DNA of 64,000 nt from an uncultured Clostridium sp. (GTDB taxonomy: Bacteria; Bacillota; Clostridia; Clostridiales; Clostridiaceae). A program made the translations under genes and the position numbers. A model generated the notes under the pieces. That model searched no databases. It saw only the letters and a list, made by a program, of their open reading frames with translations, and had not been told where the DNA came from. Each line of letters starts with the position of its first letter. Position 1 is the first letter of the stretch. Where the stretch lies: the NCBI GenBank assembly GCA_934746015.1, contig CAKVEW010000007.1:1-64000 (forward strand), written 5' to 3'. Shown piece after piece: positions 47,004 to 55,572 of this stretch.

Positions 47004-48329
47004 ATGAAAAAAAATGAATATGGTTTATTTACTGCCATTGGGATGATTGTTGGAATCGTTATTGGATCAGGTATATTTTTTAAAAGTGATAATATACTTG
47101 TAGCTACAAATGGTAGTATTAGTTTAGGTGTTATAGTTTTCTGTATAGCTGCTTTCGGTATTATTTTTGGTAGTTTGACTATCTCAGAACTTGCATCAAG
47201 AGAAACTAGGGCTGGTGGAATAATATCTTATGCTGAATATTCTTATAATAAATCTGTGGCATGTGCTTTTGGATGGTTTCATACATTTCTATACTATCCT
47301 ACATTAATTGCCGTTGTTTCATGGGTATCTGGAATATATATTTGCATGTTATTTGGAATTGAAGCTGGACTAGCTCTTCATACTATTATTGGTTTTGTAG
47401 TGATAGTAGTATTTTATACATTAAATTTATTATCAGCTAGATTAGGCGGATATTTTCAAAATGCATCAACTGTTATTAAAGTAATTCCATTAATATTAAT
47501 TGCTATTGCAGGAGTATTTTTTGGTAATCCTAGTGCAATTAATGGAGGAGACATTGTACATATGAAGTCATATTCTTGGATTGCAGCTATTGCACCAATT
47601 GCTTTTTCTTTTGATGGATGGATAATAGCAACTTCTATAGGACATGAAATAAAAGATTCAAAAAAGAATTTACCAAAAGCCTTAGTTATGGCACCACTAT
47701 TTATACTGTTAATATATGTCCTTTATTTTGTTGGCATAAGTATATATGTAGGGCCAGAAAGAATAATGGCTTTAGGAGATGAACATGTTAATTTAGCAGC
47801 CAATATGATATTTGGAGCATGGGGTGCTAAAATTATCTTAACATTTGTTGTTATATCAATTTTAGGTACAGTAAATGGTTTAATAATGGGACATATAAGA
47901 ATACCATATGCTCTAGCAATAAGAGATATGTTCCCAAATTCAAAAAACATAAAAAAAGTAAATAAATATTTAGAAATGTCAATAAATTCAGCTTTAGTTG
48001 CTTTTATAATTTCTTTAGTTTGTTTATTAGTACATTATATAACTCAAAAGTGTAATTTATTACCAAATGGAGATATTTCAGAGATATCAATAACTGTTAA
48101 TTATCTTTTATATATATTATTATATTTTAAAGTATTTAAAATGGGCATAAGTGGAGAAGTTAAAGGCTTGTGGAGAGGTAAAATCAATCCTATTTTAGCA
48201 ACAGTAGGTTCACTTATAATTTTATTTGGTAGTTTTTCAAATCCATTATTCTTAATTTATTTATTAATTTGTGGAAGCTTATTATTAGCAGCTATATTAT
48301 TTTGGAAACTTAGAAATAAATCGAATTAA
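47004..48329 (+). CDS. APC-family amino acid permease
   Basis: 441 residues, about twelve membrane segments. GMIVGIVIGSGIFFKSDN at the N-terminus is the substrate-binding unwound helix of APC transporters; ELASRETRAGGIISYAEYSY and PIAFSFDGWIIATSIGHEIK are LAT/SteT-like motifs. The start follows GAGGTGG. It stands alone, divergent from the sugar transporter. The amino acid carried is not determinable; exchangers of the SteT type are the nearest pattern. Confidence 0.88.
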   Translation: MKKNEYGLFTAIGMIVGIVIGSGIFFKSDNILVATNGSISLGVIVFCIAAFGIIFGSLTISELASRETRAGGIISYAEYSYNKSVACAFGWFHTFLYYPTLIAVVSWVSGIYICMLFGIEAGLALHTIIGFVVIVVFYTLNLLSARLGGYFQNASTVIKVIPLILIAIAGVFFGNPSAINGGDIVHMKSYSWIAAIAPIAFSFDGWIIATSIGHEIKDSKKNLPKALVMAPLFILLIYVLYFVGISIYVGPERIMALGDEHVNLAANMIFGAWGAKIILTFVVISILGTVNGLIMGHIRIPYALAIRDMFPNSKNIKKVNKYLEMSINSALVAFIISLVCLLVHYITQKCNLLPNGDISEISITVNYLLYILLYFKVFKMGISGEVKGLWRGKINPILATVGSLIILFGSFSNPLFLIYLLICGSLLLAAILFWKLRNKSN

Positions 48330-48404
48330 TAATATAAATAAGAGCATAATAATAAATTTGGAGAATTTTAAAAAAATAACTAAAAAAAAAGTGCAAGAAA
48401 ATTA

Positions 48405-48433
48405 TTTCCATAATATTCCATATGATTTATAAT
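48405..48433 (+). promoter_or_regulatory. Promoter of the EFR1 gene
   Basis: TTTCCA (48405-48410), 17-base spacer, TATAAT (48428-48433). Confidence 0.5.
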
Positions 48434-48500
48434 GTTATTTAAAGCAGAATAAATGACTAATAACATATGAATGTGAATATTTAATTAGGAGGATTTTGTC

Positions 48501-49280
48501 TTGAAGGGAATAATTTTATATTTTAGTGGTACTGGGAATACTAAATTTATTGCGAATAGAATTTCAGAAGAATTTATAAAAAATGGCTGTGAAGTGGAGA
48601 TATATTCTATTGAGGAAAAAAAAGATTTGAAAAACTTTTCTTATGATTATTTAATTTTAGGTTTTCCGAAATACTTTGAATATATTCCTAAAAATTTTAT
48701 TGAGTACTTGGAAGATAATTTGTATGATTCCTCAAAAGAAATTAAGACTATGATTTTTTCAACGGGTAAAGATAAATCAAAGACCTATTTTAATGAATTA
48801 GAAAAGAAATTATTGATAAAAAATTACAAGGTAATAGTAACTAAAAATTTTCAAATGCCAGACAGTTATACTTTAGGCAAAGGATATAAGAAAATAACAA
48901 GACAAGATTTGAGAGAAATATTTGATAGCTCTTTATTAGAAATTAGAGATACTGTAGTAAATTTTTTAACAGATAATTATATGAAGGAAGATATAAATCA
49001 ACTTACAGCTTCAATTTATAAAACTATAAATAAATTTAAGACTAAGGATTTATATAAAAATTCTTTGAATTTTTCAGTAAATTCTAATTGTGATAAATGT
49101 AATTTATGTGTTAATATTTGTCCAACAAAGAATATTGAAAATATTGGAGGATATATTAAATTTAGAGATAATTGTGTAATGTGTTGTAGATGTGTAAATG
49201 CATGTCCTAAAAATGCTATAATGTATAAGGAAAAAGAGCACTTGCAATATAAAGAAAATATAGATTTAGTAGTTAGTTAA
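48501..49280 (+). CDS. EFR1-family ferredoxin with flavodoxin domain
   Basis: 259-residue electron carrier. Residues 1-150 are a flavodoxin-like FMN domain (IILYFSGTGNTKFIANRI is the phosphate loop); residues 195-250 carry two 4Fe-4S sets, CDKCNLCVNICP and CVMCCRCVNACP. The start is TTG behind AGGAGGA. The partner oxidoreductase is unknown. The arrangement is typical of anaerobes and may serve radical or redox enzymes. Confidence 0.92.
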   Translation: MKGIILYFSGTGNTKFIANRISEEFIKNGCEVEIYSIEEKKDLKNFSYDYLILGFPKYFEYIPKNFIEYLEDNLYDSSKEIKTMIFSTGKDKSKTYFNELEKKLLIKNYKVIVTKNFQMPDSYTLGKGYKKITRQDLREIFDSSLLEIRDTVVNFLTDNYMKEDINQLTASIYKTINKFKTKDLYKNSLNFSVNSNCDKCNLCVNICPTKNIENIGGYIKFRDNCVMCCRCVNACPKNAIMYKEKEHLQYKENIDLVVS

Positions 49281-49321
49281 TATATTTAAGCCAATATATA
49301 AAGTAACTGTATAACCTAAAT

Positions 49322-49400
49322 AAAGAAGGTGAAAGTTATGAAGAGTAATTTTATTAGAGGTTTTTATAAAATTACTCTTCATAATGAAAGCCTTCTTTTT
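49322..49400 (+). ncRNA. Large composite hairpin with symmetric TGAAAG internal loop
   Basis: Outer stem AAAGAAGG (49322-49329) with CCTTCTTT (49391-49398), internal loop TGAAAG opposite TGAAAG (49330-49335 / 49385-49390), then a perfect 19-bp inner stem TTATGAAGAGTAATTTTAT (49336-49354) with its complement (49366-49384) around an 11-base loop. A T-run follows. It can terminate the EFR1 transcript, but its size and the identical purine-rich internal-loop strands are more than a terminator needs. Confidence 0.6.
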
Positions 49401-49412
49401 ATATTTATGTAA
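49338..49412 (+). CDS. Possible 24-residue ORF inside the hairpin
   Basis: ATG behind AAGGTG opens 24 codons to TAA, giving a short basic-then-hydrophobic peptide beginning MKSNFIRGFYKITLHNE. The start codon lies in the stem, so translation would compete with folding. It may be a chance consequence of the inverted repeat; only conservation of the frame in relatives would support it. Confidence 0.25.
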   Translation: MKSNFIRGFYKITLHNESLLFIFM

Positions 49413-49466
49413 TTAATTTTATGTTATTATTAATAATGTAAAAATTAAATGAGGGGAAGAGGAAAG

Positions 49467-50135
49467 ATGAGGTGTATTTTTAGTAATATAATTAAAGTTA
49501 TTTATGGAATACTTATAGCTTTCTTTACAATAGGAATATCTACAATTATAGTTTTAAACTCTCAATTTATTTATCATTATTCAATAGATAAATATGGGTT
49601 GGATAAAGTTGGAAATATATCTAAAGAAATGCTAATAAATGATTTCAATACTTTAATAAAATATTTACAAAATCCATTCATAGAAAAATTAAAGTTTAAT
49701 AATTTTTCTATGAGCATAAATGGAGAATTTCATTTTTATGAAGTAAAGAAAATATTTTTATATATCTATGGTATTACAATTTTAATAGCTTTGTTTTTTA
49801 TTGTATTACTTATAATTAAAAAAATTATGGGTAAAAAAATAGAGCTTTATAAGATGTTAAATTATGGATCAAATACCCTAATATTTATAATAATTTCTTT
49901 GTTATCTGTTATGTTCATTGATTTTTCTAAGGCATTTATTATATTTCATAAAATTTTCTTTAATAATGATTATTGGATTTTTGATGAAAAGACTGATCCT
50001 ATAATTAAGGTTTTACCTGAAGAAGTGTTTATGTTGTATGCTTTAGCTATTATAGCATTAGTTATAGCTGTAATAGTATTATACAAAGTATATTATTATA
50101 AAAATAAAATTAAGAATCAGAGTACTATAGTCTAA
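49467..50135 (+). CDS. TIGR01906/DUF1461 membrane protein, Lit-like
   Basis: 222 residues, four membrane segments (GILIAFFTIGISTIIVLN, ITILIALFFIVLLIIKK, STLIF-type helix near 150, LYALAIIALVIAVIVLY). The loop FHKIFFNNDYWIFDEKTD followed by LPEEVF is the conserved TIGR01906 signature. To my knowledge this family includes Lit, the lipoprotein intramolecular transacylase that forms lyso-form lipoproteins; assignment here is by motif only. GAGGAAAG favours this ATG over the one at 49449. Confidence 0.78.
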   Translation: MRCIFSNIIKVIYGILIAFFTIGISTIIVLNSQFIYHYSIDKYGLDKVGNISKEMLINDFNTLIKYLQNPFIEKLKFNNFSMSINGEFHFYEVKKIFLYIYGITILIALFFIVLLIIKKIMGKKIELYKMLNYGSNTLIFIIISLLSVMFIDFSKAFIIFHKIFFNNDYWIFDEKTDPIIKVLPEEVFMLYALAIIALVIAVIVLYKVYYYKNKIKNQSTIV

Positions 50136-50138
50136 CAG

Positions 50139-50176
50139 AAAAAGTATGTTATTCATTGCAAATAACATACTTTTTT
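50139..50176. terminator. Bidirectional terminator between convergent genes
   Basis: AAAAAGTATGTTATT pairs perfectly with AATAACATACTTTTT over a 7-base loop. Confidence 0.85.
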
Positions 50177-50196
50177 AAAAAATTAATTTAATAATA

Positions 50197-51363
50197 TTAT
50201 AGAGCTAATTTAAGAATTTCAAAGGCTTCTTTAGATCTTATTTCAACAAAGTTACCTACATGGTCACAGTGAGCAACAAGTTTTTTAGACATTTCTTCTA
50301 TGTGCTCATCATTAATATTAACATGACTTAATCTTGTAGGTAATTCAATTTTAGTAAAGAAATTTTCTAGAGCTTCAATTCCTTTTAGGGTAGTTTCTTC
50401 AAGATTATTAAAATTAATATCTATATTGAAAACTCTATTAGCAAATTGGGCAAATCTATTTAAGTCGTGCTTATAAACATATTTCATCCAAGCTGGGAAT
50501 ATTATTGAAAGTCCAGCTCCATGAGCTATATCATAAATACCACTTAATTCATGTTCTATATCATGAGTAGCCCAATCACCAACTCTTCCCATACTTAGGG
50601 AATCATTATGTGCTACCATTCCAGATAACATTATTTCAGCTCTAGCATTATAGTCATCAGGATTTACATTTAATCTTAAGGCATTTTCCATAATGGTTTT
50701 TAAAGCTGCTTCACATAATCTATCAGTTAAATCAACATTCTTTTCATTAGTAAAGTATCTTTCAAGTATATGAGCTATCATATCTGCTATTCCACATGAT
50801 GTTTGGTATTTTGGTAGAGTAAAGGTAAGCTCTGGGTTTAAAATTGAAAATACAGGTCTTAAAGTTGGATGTCCACAGCTTCTTTTGTACCATCCATCTT
50901 CATTTGTTATAACACAACCAGAACTTGTCTCACTTCCAGCAGCAGGAATTGTTAATATAGTTGCAAGTTTTAAACAAGTATGTTTAATTGGAGTACCTAT
51001 AAATAAGTCCCATACATCTCCATCATAGTTTACTCCAGCTGCTATAGCTTTAGATGAGTCTATAACGCTACCACCACCAACTGCAAGTATGAAATCAATA
51101 TTATGTTTTCTACAAAGTTCAATACCTTCTCTAACTAAAGATACTCTTGGATTTGGTTTAACTCCTGAAAGCTCAATAATTTCAATATTTGCTTCTTTTA
51201 GTGAAGATACAACTTTATCATATAAACCACTTGCTTTTATACTACCTCCACCATAATGAAGTAAAACCTTATTAGTATACTTTTTTATTTCACTTCCAAC
51301 CTTTTCTTCAGTATTTTTACCAAAAATAATTTCAGTTCCATTTTTATAATTAAAATTTCTCAT
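50197..51363 (-). CDS. Iron-containing alcohol dehydrogenase (butanol dehydrogenase-like)
   Basis: 388-residue group III dehydrogenase reducing aldehydes to alcohols with NAD(P)H. The nucleotide motif is AVGGGSVIDSSKAIA near residue 95; metal ligands lie in CGIADMIAHILERYF and in the GIYDIAHGAGLSIIFPAWM region. Length and motifs fit YqdH/BdhA-type enzymes. It lies 79 bases downstream of an aldehyde dehydrogenase gene on the same strand, so together they could interconvert an alcohol, aldehyde and acid. AGGAGG ribosome site. Confidence 0.93.
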   Translation of the reverse strand: MRNFNYKNGTEIIFGKNTEEKVGSEIKKYTNKVLLHYGGGSIKASGLYDKVVSSLKEANIEIIELSGVKPNPRVSLVREGIELCRKHNIDFILAVGGGSVIDSSKAIAAGVNYDGDVWDLFIGTPIKHTCLKLATILTIPAAGSETSSGCVITNEDGWYKRSCGHPTLRPVFSILNPELTFTLPKYQTSCGIADMIAHILERYFTNEKNVDLTDRLCEAALKTIMENALRLNVNPDDYNARAEIMLSGMVAHNDSLSMGRVGDWATHDIEHELSGIYDIAHGAGLSIIFPAWMKYVYKHDLNRFAQFANRVFNIDINFNNLEETTLKGIEALENFFTKIELPTRLSHVNINDEHIEEMSKKLVAHCDHVGNFVEIRSKEAFEILKLAL

Positions 51364-51441
51364 AGATCCTCCTTAAATATAAATATATATATTTTAATAA
51401 TACTCTAAATATTGGAATCATTCAAATTATAATAAAATTAA

Positions 51442-52818
51442 TTATTTCATAAGCTTCTTTAAAAGAGATAACTTGTTTTTATATGGTGCAAATCTGAAGG
51501 GAAGTTCTAAAAAGGTTCCTCTTTTAATAACAGATTTACTATGAGAAAAAGTATCAAAACTTGCTTTACCATGATATTCTCCAACACCACTTAAGCCAAC
51601 GCCACCAAAAGGAAGATTTGATGAAGCAACGTGGATTATAGTGTCATTAATTGTAGCACCTCCAGAAGAGACATTAGATAACACTTTATTTATTGAATTA
51701 TTATTTTCTGAAAAATAATATAATGCTAAAGGTTTTTCCTTAGATTTAATATAATTAATAGCATCATCAATACTTGAATATTCAATAATAGGTAAAATAG
51801 GTCCAAAAATTTCATCTTCCATAATATTAGAATTATTTTTTATATTAGTTAAAATAGTTGGCTCCATATATAAATCATCATCATCAAAGCTACCACCATA
51901 ATATATTTCACCATCATTTAAATAGCCTTTAAGTCTATCTAGAGAATTTTTATTTATTAACCTAGGAAAATCAGGACTAGATTTAATATTACTTCCAAAT
52001 TGATTAATAATTTCGGATTTTAGTGCCATTAAAAAGTAATCTTTAATACTTTTTTCCATTAATATATAATCTGGAGCAACACAGGTTTGACCTGCATTTA
52101 AAAATTTTCCCCAAACAATACGTTTTGCAGCTAAATCTAGATTGGCAGTTTCATCAACGATACATGGACTTTTTCCTCCTAGCTCTAAAGTTACAGGAAT
52201 AAGATTTTTTGATGCTTTTTCAGCTATTATTTTTCCAACTCTTATGCTACCAGTAAAAAATATATAATCAAACTTTAAATCTAATAAATAAGATACAGTT
52301 TCCTTTCCACCTAGTGGATTAACTACTTTTATATATTTCTCATCAAAGTTTTCATTAATTAATTTTTCTAAAAGTAATGCAGTGTTAACACTATTTTCAG
52401 ATGGCTTAATTATTGCACAGTTACCTGCTGAAATAGCTCCGATTAATGGTGAAATTATTAATTGAAAAGGATAATTAAATGGACCAATTATTAATGTAAC
52501 ACCATAAGGTTCTTTATATATATAACTTTTAGCAGGAAAATGAACTATAGGAGTTCTTCTTTTTTCTTTCTTAGACCAACTTTTTAATTTTCTTATATGA
52601 AGATTTAGTTCATCGTAAAGTATTCCTATTTCAGTTGCAAAAGCTTCGAATCCTGATTTTTTTAGGTCCTTATATAAAGCTTCCATAATAAGCTCTTCAT
52701 TTTCTTTAATTATAATTTTAAGCTTTTTTAATGTATTAATTCTAAAATCAATATTATTAGTTTCGTTAGAGTTAAAAAATTCTTTTTGTTTATTAAATAT
52801 ATTTAAGATTTCTTCCAT
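51442..52818 (-). CDS. NAD(P)-dependent aldehyde dehydrogenase (class 3-like)
   Basis: 458 residues, oxidising an aldehyde to its acid. The general base is in VTLELGGKSPCIVDE and the nucleophile Cys in KFLNAGQTCVAPDYIL (near residue 245); FNYPFQLIISPLIGAISAGN is the cofactor region. The C-terminal GLSGVGEYHGKASFDTFSH matches short class 3 or long-chain aldehyde dehydrogenases. Two upstream in-frame starts lack a ribosome site, whereas GGAGG is five bases before this ATG. Divergent from a CsoR/FrmR-type repressor gene. Confidence 0.92.
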   Translation of the reverse strand: MEEILNIFNKQKEFFNSNETNNIDFRINTLKKLKIIIKENEELIMEALYKDLKKSGFEAFATEIGILYDELNLHIRKLKSWSKKEKRRTPIVHFPAKSYIYKEPYGVTLIIGPFNYPFQLIISPLIGAISAGNCAIIKPSENSVNTALLLEKLINENFDEKYIKVVNPLGGKETVSYLLDLKFDYIFFTGSIRVGKIIAEKASKNLIPVTLELGGKSPCIVDETANLDLAAKRIVWGKFLNAGQTCVAPDYILMEKSIKDYFLMALKSEIINQFGSNIKSSPDFPRLINKNSLDRLKGYLNDGEIYYGGSFDDDDLYMEPTILTNIKNNSNIMEDEIFGPILPIIEYSSIDDAINYIKSKEKPLALYYFSENNNSINKVLSNVSSGGATINDTIIHVASSNLPFGGVGLSGVGEYHGKASFDTFSHSKSVIKRGTFLELPFRFAPYKNKLSLLKKLMK

Positions 52819-52913
52819 AATATCCTCCATAATCACATAAAGTATAAATCCAAATAATAAATATATTATATCATTTTTATTCCATAAAATATAAATATTA
52901 ATACTTTAATTAA

Positions 52914-52963
52914 TTGAAAGATACATAGATAAGTGATAAAATATAGATACCCTATATAGGTAT
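52914..52963 (+). promoter_or_regulatory. Promoter and CsoR-type operator
   Basis: TTGAAA (52914-52919), 17-base spacer, TAAAAT (52937-52942). Immediately downstream, ATACC (52947-52951) and GGTAT (52959-52963) flank CTATATA, giving a 17-bp dyad like the TACCC...GGGTA operators of CsoR repressors. It covers the expected transcription start, consistent with autorepression. Confidence 0.65.
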
Positions 52964-52983
52964 ATTAGTATGGAGGAATAAAG

Positions 52984-53256
52984 ATGGACGTAGAGAATGA
53001 AAAGCTGAGAAAAGATATAGTTAATAGACTAAGAAGAATTGAAGGCCAAGTTAAAGGAATTCAAGGCATGATGGAAAAAAACGTTTGCTGCTCAGATGTG
53101 CTAGTACAAATATCTGCTATTAGATCAGCAATAAATAGAGTTGGCGGTTTAACAATTGAATATTATGCCAATAACTGTTTAAATATAGAAGAAGGTTCAA
53201 TGGAACAAGAAAGCCTAAAACAACTTATAAAAACAATTAATACCTTTGTAAAATAA
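52984..53256 (+). CDS. CsoR/FrmR-family metal- or thiol-sensing repressor
   Basis: 90-residue all-helical DUF156 repressor. IVNRLRRIEGQVKGIQGMM is the DNA-contacting N-terminal region. CsoR from M. tuberculosis binds Cu(I) through C36, H61 and C65; here the same positions are C36 (with C35 beside it), Y61 and C65. Loss of the His argues against copper sensing and recalls CstR (persulfide) or FrmR (formaldehyde). It is divergent from aldehyde and alcohol dehydrogenase genes, not from copper transport genes. GGAGG ribosome site. Confidence 0.92.
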   Translation: MDVENEKLRKDIVNRLRRIEGQVKGIQGMMEKNVCCSDVLVQISAIRSAINRVGGLTIEYYANNCLNIEEGSMEQESLKQLIKTINTFVK

Positions 53257-53306
53257 CAATATTTTTAAATTAATTTTATGGGTTTAATAAAATATTCTGA
53301 AAAGTA

Positions 53307-53335
53307 TTTACAATTTTATAATTAGGTGATATATT
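53307..53335 (+). promoter_or_regulatory. Promoter of the T-box/asnA transcript
   Basis: TTTACA (53307-53312), 17-base spacer, TATATT (53330-53335), placing the transcript start about 25 bases before T-box stem I. Confidence 0.55.
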
Positions 53336-53362
53336 AATTTCAATAAATTAAAATTAATAAAA

Positions 53363-53634
53363 GCAATGAAGAGAATAAGTAAAGTTAATGTATCTTTAAA
53401 GAGAGTTCTACCTTGGCTGAAAGTAGAGTAAGAAAGTTAATTTGAATAACATCTCTGAGCTATACTCCGAAAGATAACAACTAGTAGGCAGTAATCAGGT
53501 TCACCTGTTATAGTGATAGAGTATATAAGTTTTACTTATGTACTTGATAAGGTTATTAATGAAAATTAATAATGAATTAAGGTGGCACCATGGAATATTA
53601 CTTTCATCCTTTTATAGGATGGAAGTTTTTTTTA
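53363..53634 (+). ncRNA. T-box leader, asparagine-specific
   Basis: tRNA-sensing transcription antiterminator. Stem I base pairs AGAGA (53370-53374) with TCTCT (53452-53456). The specifier loop has the AGTA (53378-53381) and GAA (53444-53446) loop-E strands and the codon AAC followed by A (53448-53451), which reads asparagine. The conserved T-box AAGGTGGCACCA is at 53579-53590. The terminator ACTTTCATCC / GGATGGAAGT with eight T follows at 53600-53633. Uncharged tRNA-Asn would stabilise the antiterminator and switch on asnA. Confidence 0.93.
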
Positions 53635-53657
53635 TAAAAAAATTAGGGGGATTTGTT

Positions 53658-54671
53658 ATGCAAATTGAAGGAATAATAGTACCAAAGGATTATAAAAGTA
53701 AAACAACACTAATCGAAACAGAAATTAATATCAAAAAGATTAAAGATTATTTTGAAAGAGGATTAGCTGAAGAACTTAATTTAACTAGGGTATCAGCACC
53801 ATTATTTGTTGATACTAATAGTGGCTTAAATGACAATTTAAATGGGGTAGAAAGACCAGTGAAATTTGATTTATTAGCTACTGGAGAAAATGTTGAGATA
53901 GTTCATTCATTAGCTAAATGGAAAAGATTAAGTTTATATAAGTATGGATTTAAGGTAGGAGAAGGTTTATATACTGATATGAATGCAATTAGAAGAGATG
54001 AAGAACTTGATAATTTACATTCAATTTATGTAGACCAATGGGATTGGGAAAAAATAATTAACAAAGAAGATAGAAATGAAGATAAATTAAAAGAGGTAGT
54101 AAGAAGTATATATAAGGTATTTAAAAATACAGAAAAGTTTGTACATAAGGAGTTAATAGATGGAGAAAATATATTGCCAGAAGATATTTTCTTTATAACT
54201 ACACAAGAACTAGAAGACATGTATCCTAATTACTCATCAAAAGAAAGAGAAGATGCCATATGTAAGGAATATAAAGCGGTTTTTATAATGAAGATTGGAG
54301 ATTTACTTAAATCTGGAGAAAAGCATGATGGAAGAAGCCCTGATTATGATGATTGGAAGCTAAATGGTGATATATTATTCTGGTATCCATTACTAGAAAG
54401 AGCTGTAGAGTTATCTTCAATGGGAATAAGAGTAGATAAGGAAGCATTAGATTATCAGCTAAAAGTATCAGGTAATGACGAGAGAAGAGAACTAGATTTT
54501 CATAAGATGCTTTTAAAAGATGAACTTCCATTTACTATTGGTGGAGGAATTGGACAATCTAGAATTTGTATGTTCTTTTTAAACAAAGCACATATAGGAG
54601 AAGTACAAGCAACTGTTTGGGATGAAAAAAATATTAAGATATGTAGAGAAAATGATATAAAACTATTATAA
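53658..54671 (+). CDS. asnA: Aspartate-ammonia ligase (asparagine synthetase A)
   Basis: Makes asparagine from aspartate, ammonia and ATP, 337 residues (E. coli about 330). Class II synthetase-like fold: [18 protein letters not shown], the DMNAIRRDE...[11 protein letters not shown] core and [16 protein letters not shown] are diagnostic. The frame stays open 120 bases upstream, but that part is the T-box terminator region; the ATG after AGGGGGA is the real start. Regulation by the Asn T-box fits the product. Confidence 0.97.
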   Translation: MQIEGIIVPKDYKSKTTLIETEINIKKIKDYFERGLAEELNLTRVSAPLFVDTNSGLNDNLNGVERPVKFDLLATGENVEIVHSLAKWKRLSLYKYGFKVGEGLYTDMNAIRRDEELDNLHSIYVDQWDWEKIINKEDRNEDKLKEVVRSIYKVFKNTEKFVHKELIDGENILPEDIFFITTQELEDMYPNYSSKEREDAICKEYKAVFIMKIGDLLKSGEKHDGRSPDYDDWKLNGDILFWYPLLERAVELSSMGIRVDKEALDYQLKVSGNDERRELDFHKMLLKDELPFTIGGGIGQSRICMFFLNKAHIGEVQATVWDEKNIKICRENDIKLL

Positions 54672-54726
54672 GCAATTTAATTTGATAAAATTAATATTAA
54701 TGAAGGTTTTTAGACTTTGAGAAATG

Positions 54727-54754
54727 TTGACATTATTTAATGATTATTTATAAT
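54727..54754 (+). promoter_or_regulatory. Consensus promoter of the ferredoxin gene
   Basis: TTGACA (54727-54732), 16-base spacer, TATAAT (54749-54754): a full-consensus promoter, as expected for an abundant ferredoxin. Confidence 0.8.
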
Positions 54755-54833
54755 GGATATATAAACATTATTAAATATGCAAATAACATTTATTAAATTA
54801 AGTTTAGTGCAATAAATATAAGGAGGCGGGTTT

Positions 54834-55022
54834 ATGAAAGCATTTGTTGATGAAAATACATGCATTTCATGTGGTTTATGTGAAGGAATTTGTCCAGAAG
54901 TCTTCACTTTAGAAACTGGAGTTTCAACTGCAAAAGAAGGAGAAGTTCCAGAAGAATACTTAGATGCAACAAGAGAGGCATGCGATAGCTGTCCAGTAAC
55001 TGCAATATCAATTGAAGAATAA
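54834..55022 (+). CDS. 4Fe-4S ferredoxin
   Basis: 62-residue soluble electron carrier. CISCGLCEGICP (C10, C13, C16, C20) binds most of a cluster and CDSCP (C50, C53) continues the pattern; the spacing resembles single-cluster ferredoxins of the Fer4_13 type, with C53 possibly a disulfide or spare ligand. Very acidic, as usual. AAGGAGG ribosome site, strong promoter and own terminator indicate a monocistronic, highly expressed gene. Confidence 0.93.
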   Translation: MKAFVDENTCISCGLCEGICPEVFTLETGVSTAKEGEVPEEYLDATREACDSCPVTAISIEE

Positions 55023-55029
55023 ATAATAG

Positions 55030-55063
55030 TAAAGCCATATAATGAAAATTATATGGCTTTTTT
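55030..55063. terminator. Terminator after ferredoxin, also facing the convergent gene
   Basis: AAAGCCATATAAT pairs perfectly with ATTATATGGCTTT around GAAA, then TTTTTTT. Confidence 0.9.
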
Positions 55064-55572
55064 TATTTATTCTTATATAAATTTTTTTTAGATATTTTTT
55101 TAGATATTTTTTCTAATTCTCTAAATTCTCTTCTTCTTTTTGCTCGCAGAAATAGTCGCGTTAAGGTGGAAATGAAAATTATACCTAAGGCTAATGAGCC
55201 TGCACTTGCCATAGTATCTATACCTAGTTCAATGGCTTTCATAATATTACCATTAATAGCTTCATACATTGTATAATACATACCACCACCAGGCACTAAT
55301 GGTATTAAAGCACAAATTATTAATGTAGTTACAGGGGTTTTTAAAACCCTAGCCATAATTTCAGAATAAATGCTAAATATTATTGATGCAATAAAGAAGG
55401 AAGAAGTAGTATTAAGGCCTAGACTTTCACAATATATACTAATAAACCAACCTAATCCACCACCAATGCCAGCATAAAATAATTTATTCCCTTTTATATT
55501 AAATAAAATTCCAAAACCAAGGGAAACAAAAAAAGCAAAAAGAGACTGTATAAACATAGTTGATATATTCAT
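55063..55572 (-). CDS. Threonine/serine exporter subunit, ThrE C-terminal type (DUF3815)
   Basis: 169 residues, five hydrophobic segments. GIGGGLGWFISIYCESLG and LIPLVPGGGMYYTMYEAI are the conserved signatures of the short half of split ThrE exporters. The ATG overlaps the TAA of the upstream long half (TAATG), so the two are translationally coupled; the in-frame start 27 bases upstream has no ribosome site. Basic C-terminal tail. Confidence 0.88.
   Translation of the reverse strand: MNISTMFIQSLFAFFVSLGFGILFNIKGNKLFYAGIGGGLGWFISIYCESLGLNTTSSFFIASIIFSIYSEIMARVLKTPVTTLIICALIPLVPGGGMYYTMYEAINGNIMKAIELGIDTMASAGSLALGIIFISTLTRLFLRAKRRREFRELEKISKKISKKNLYKNK

Noticed and set aside
53538..53657. 40-residue N-terminal extension of AsnA
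   Set aside because: The region is the T-box element and its terminator; a proper ribosome site precedes the ATG at 53658.
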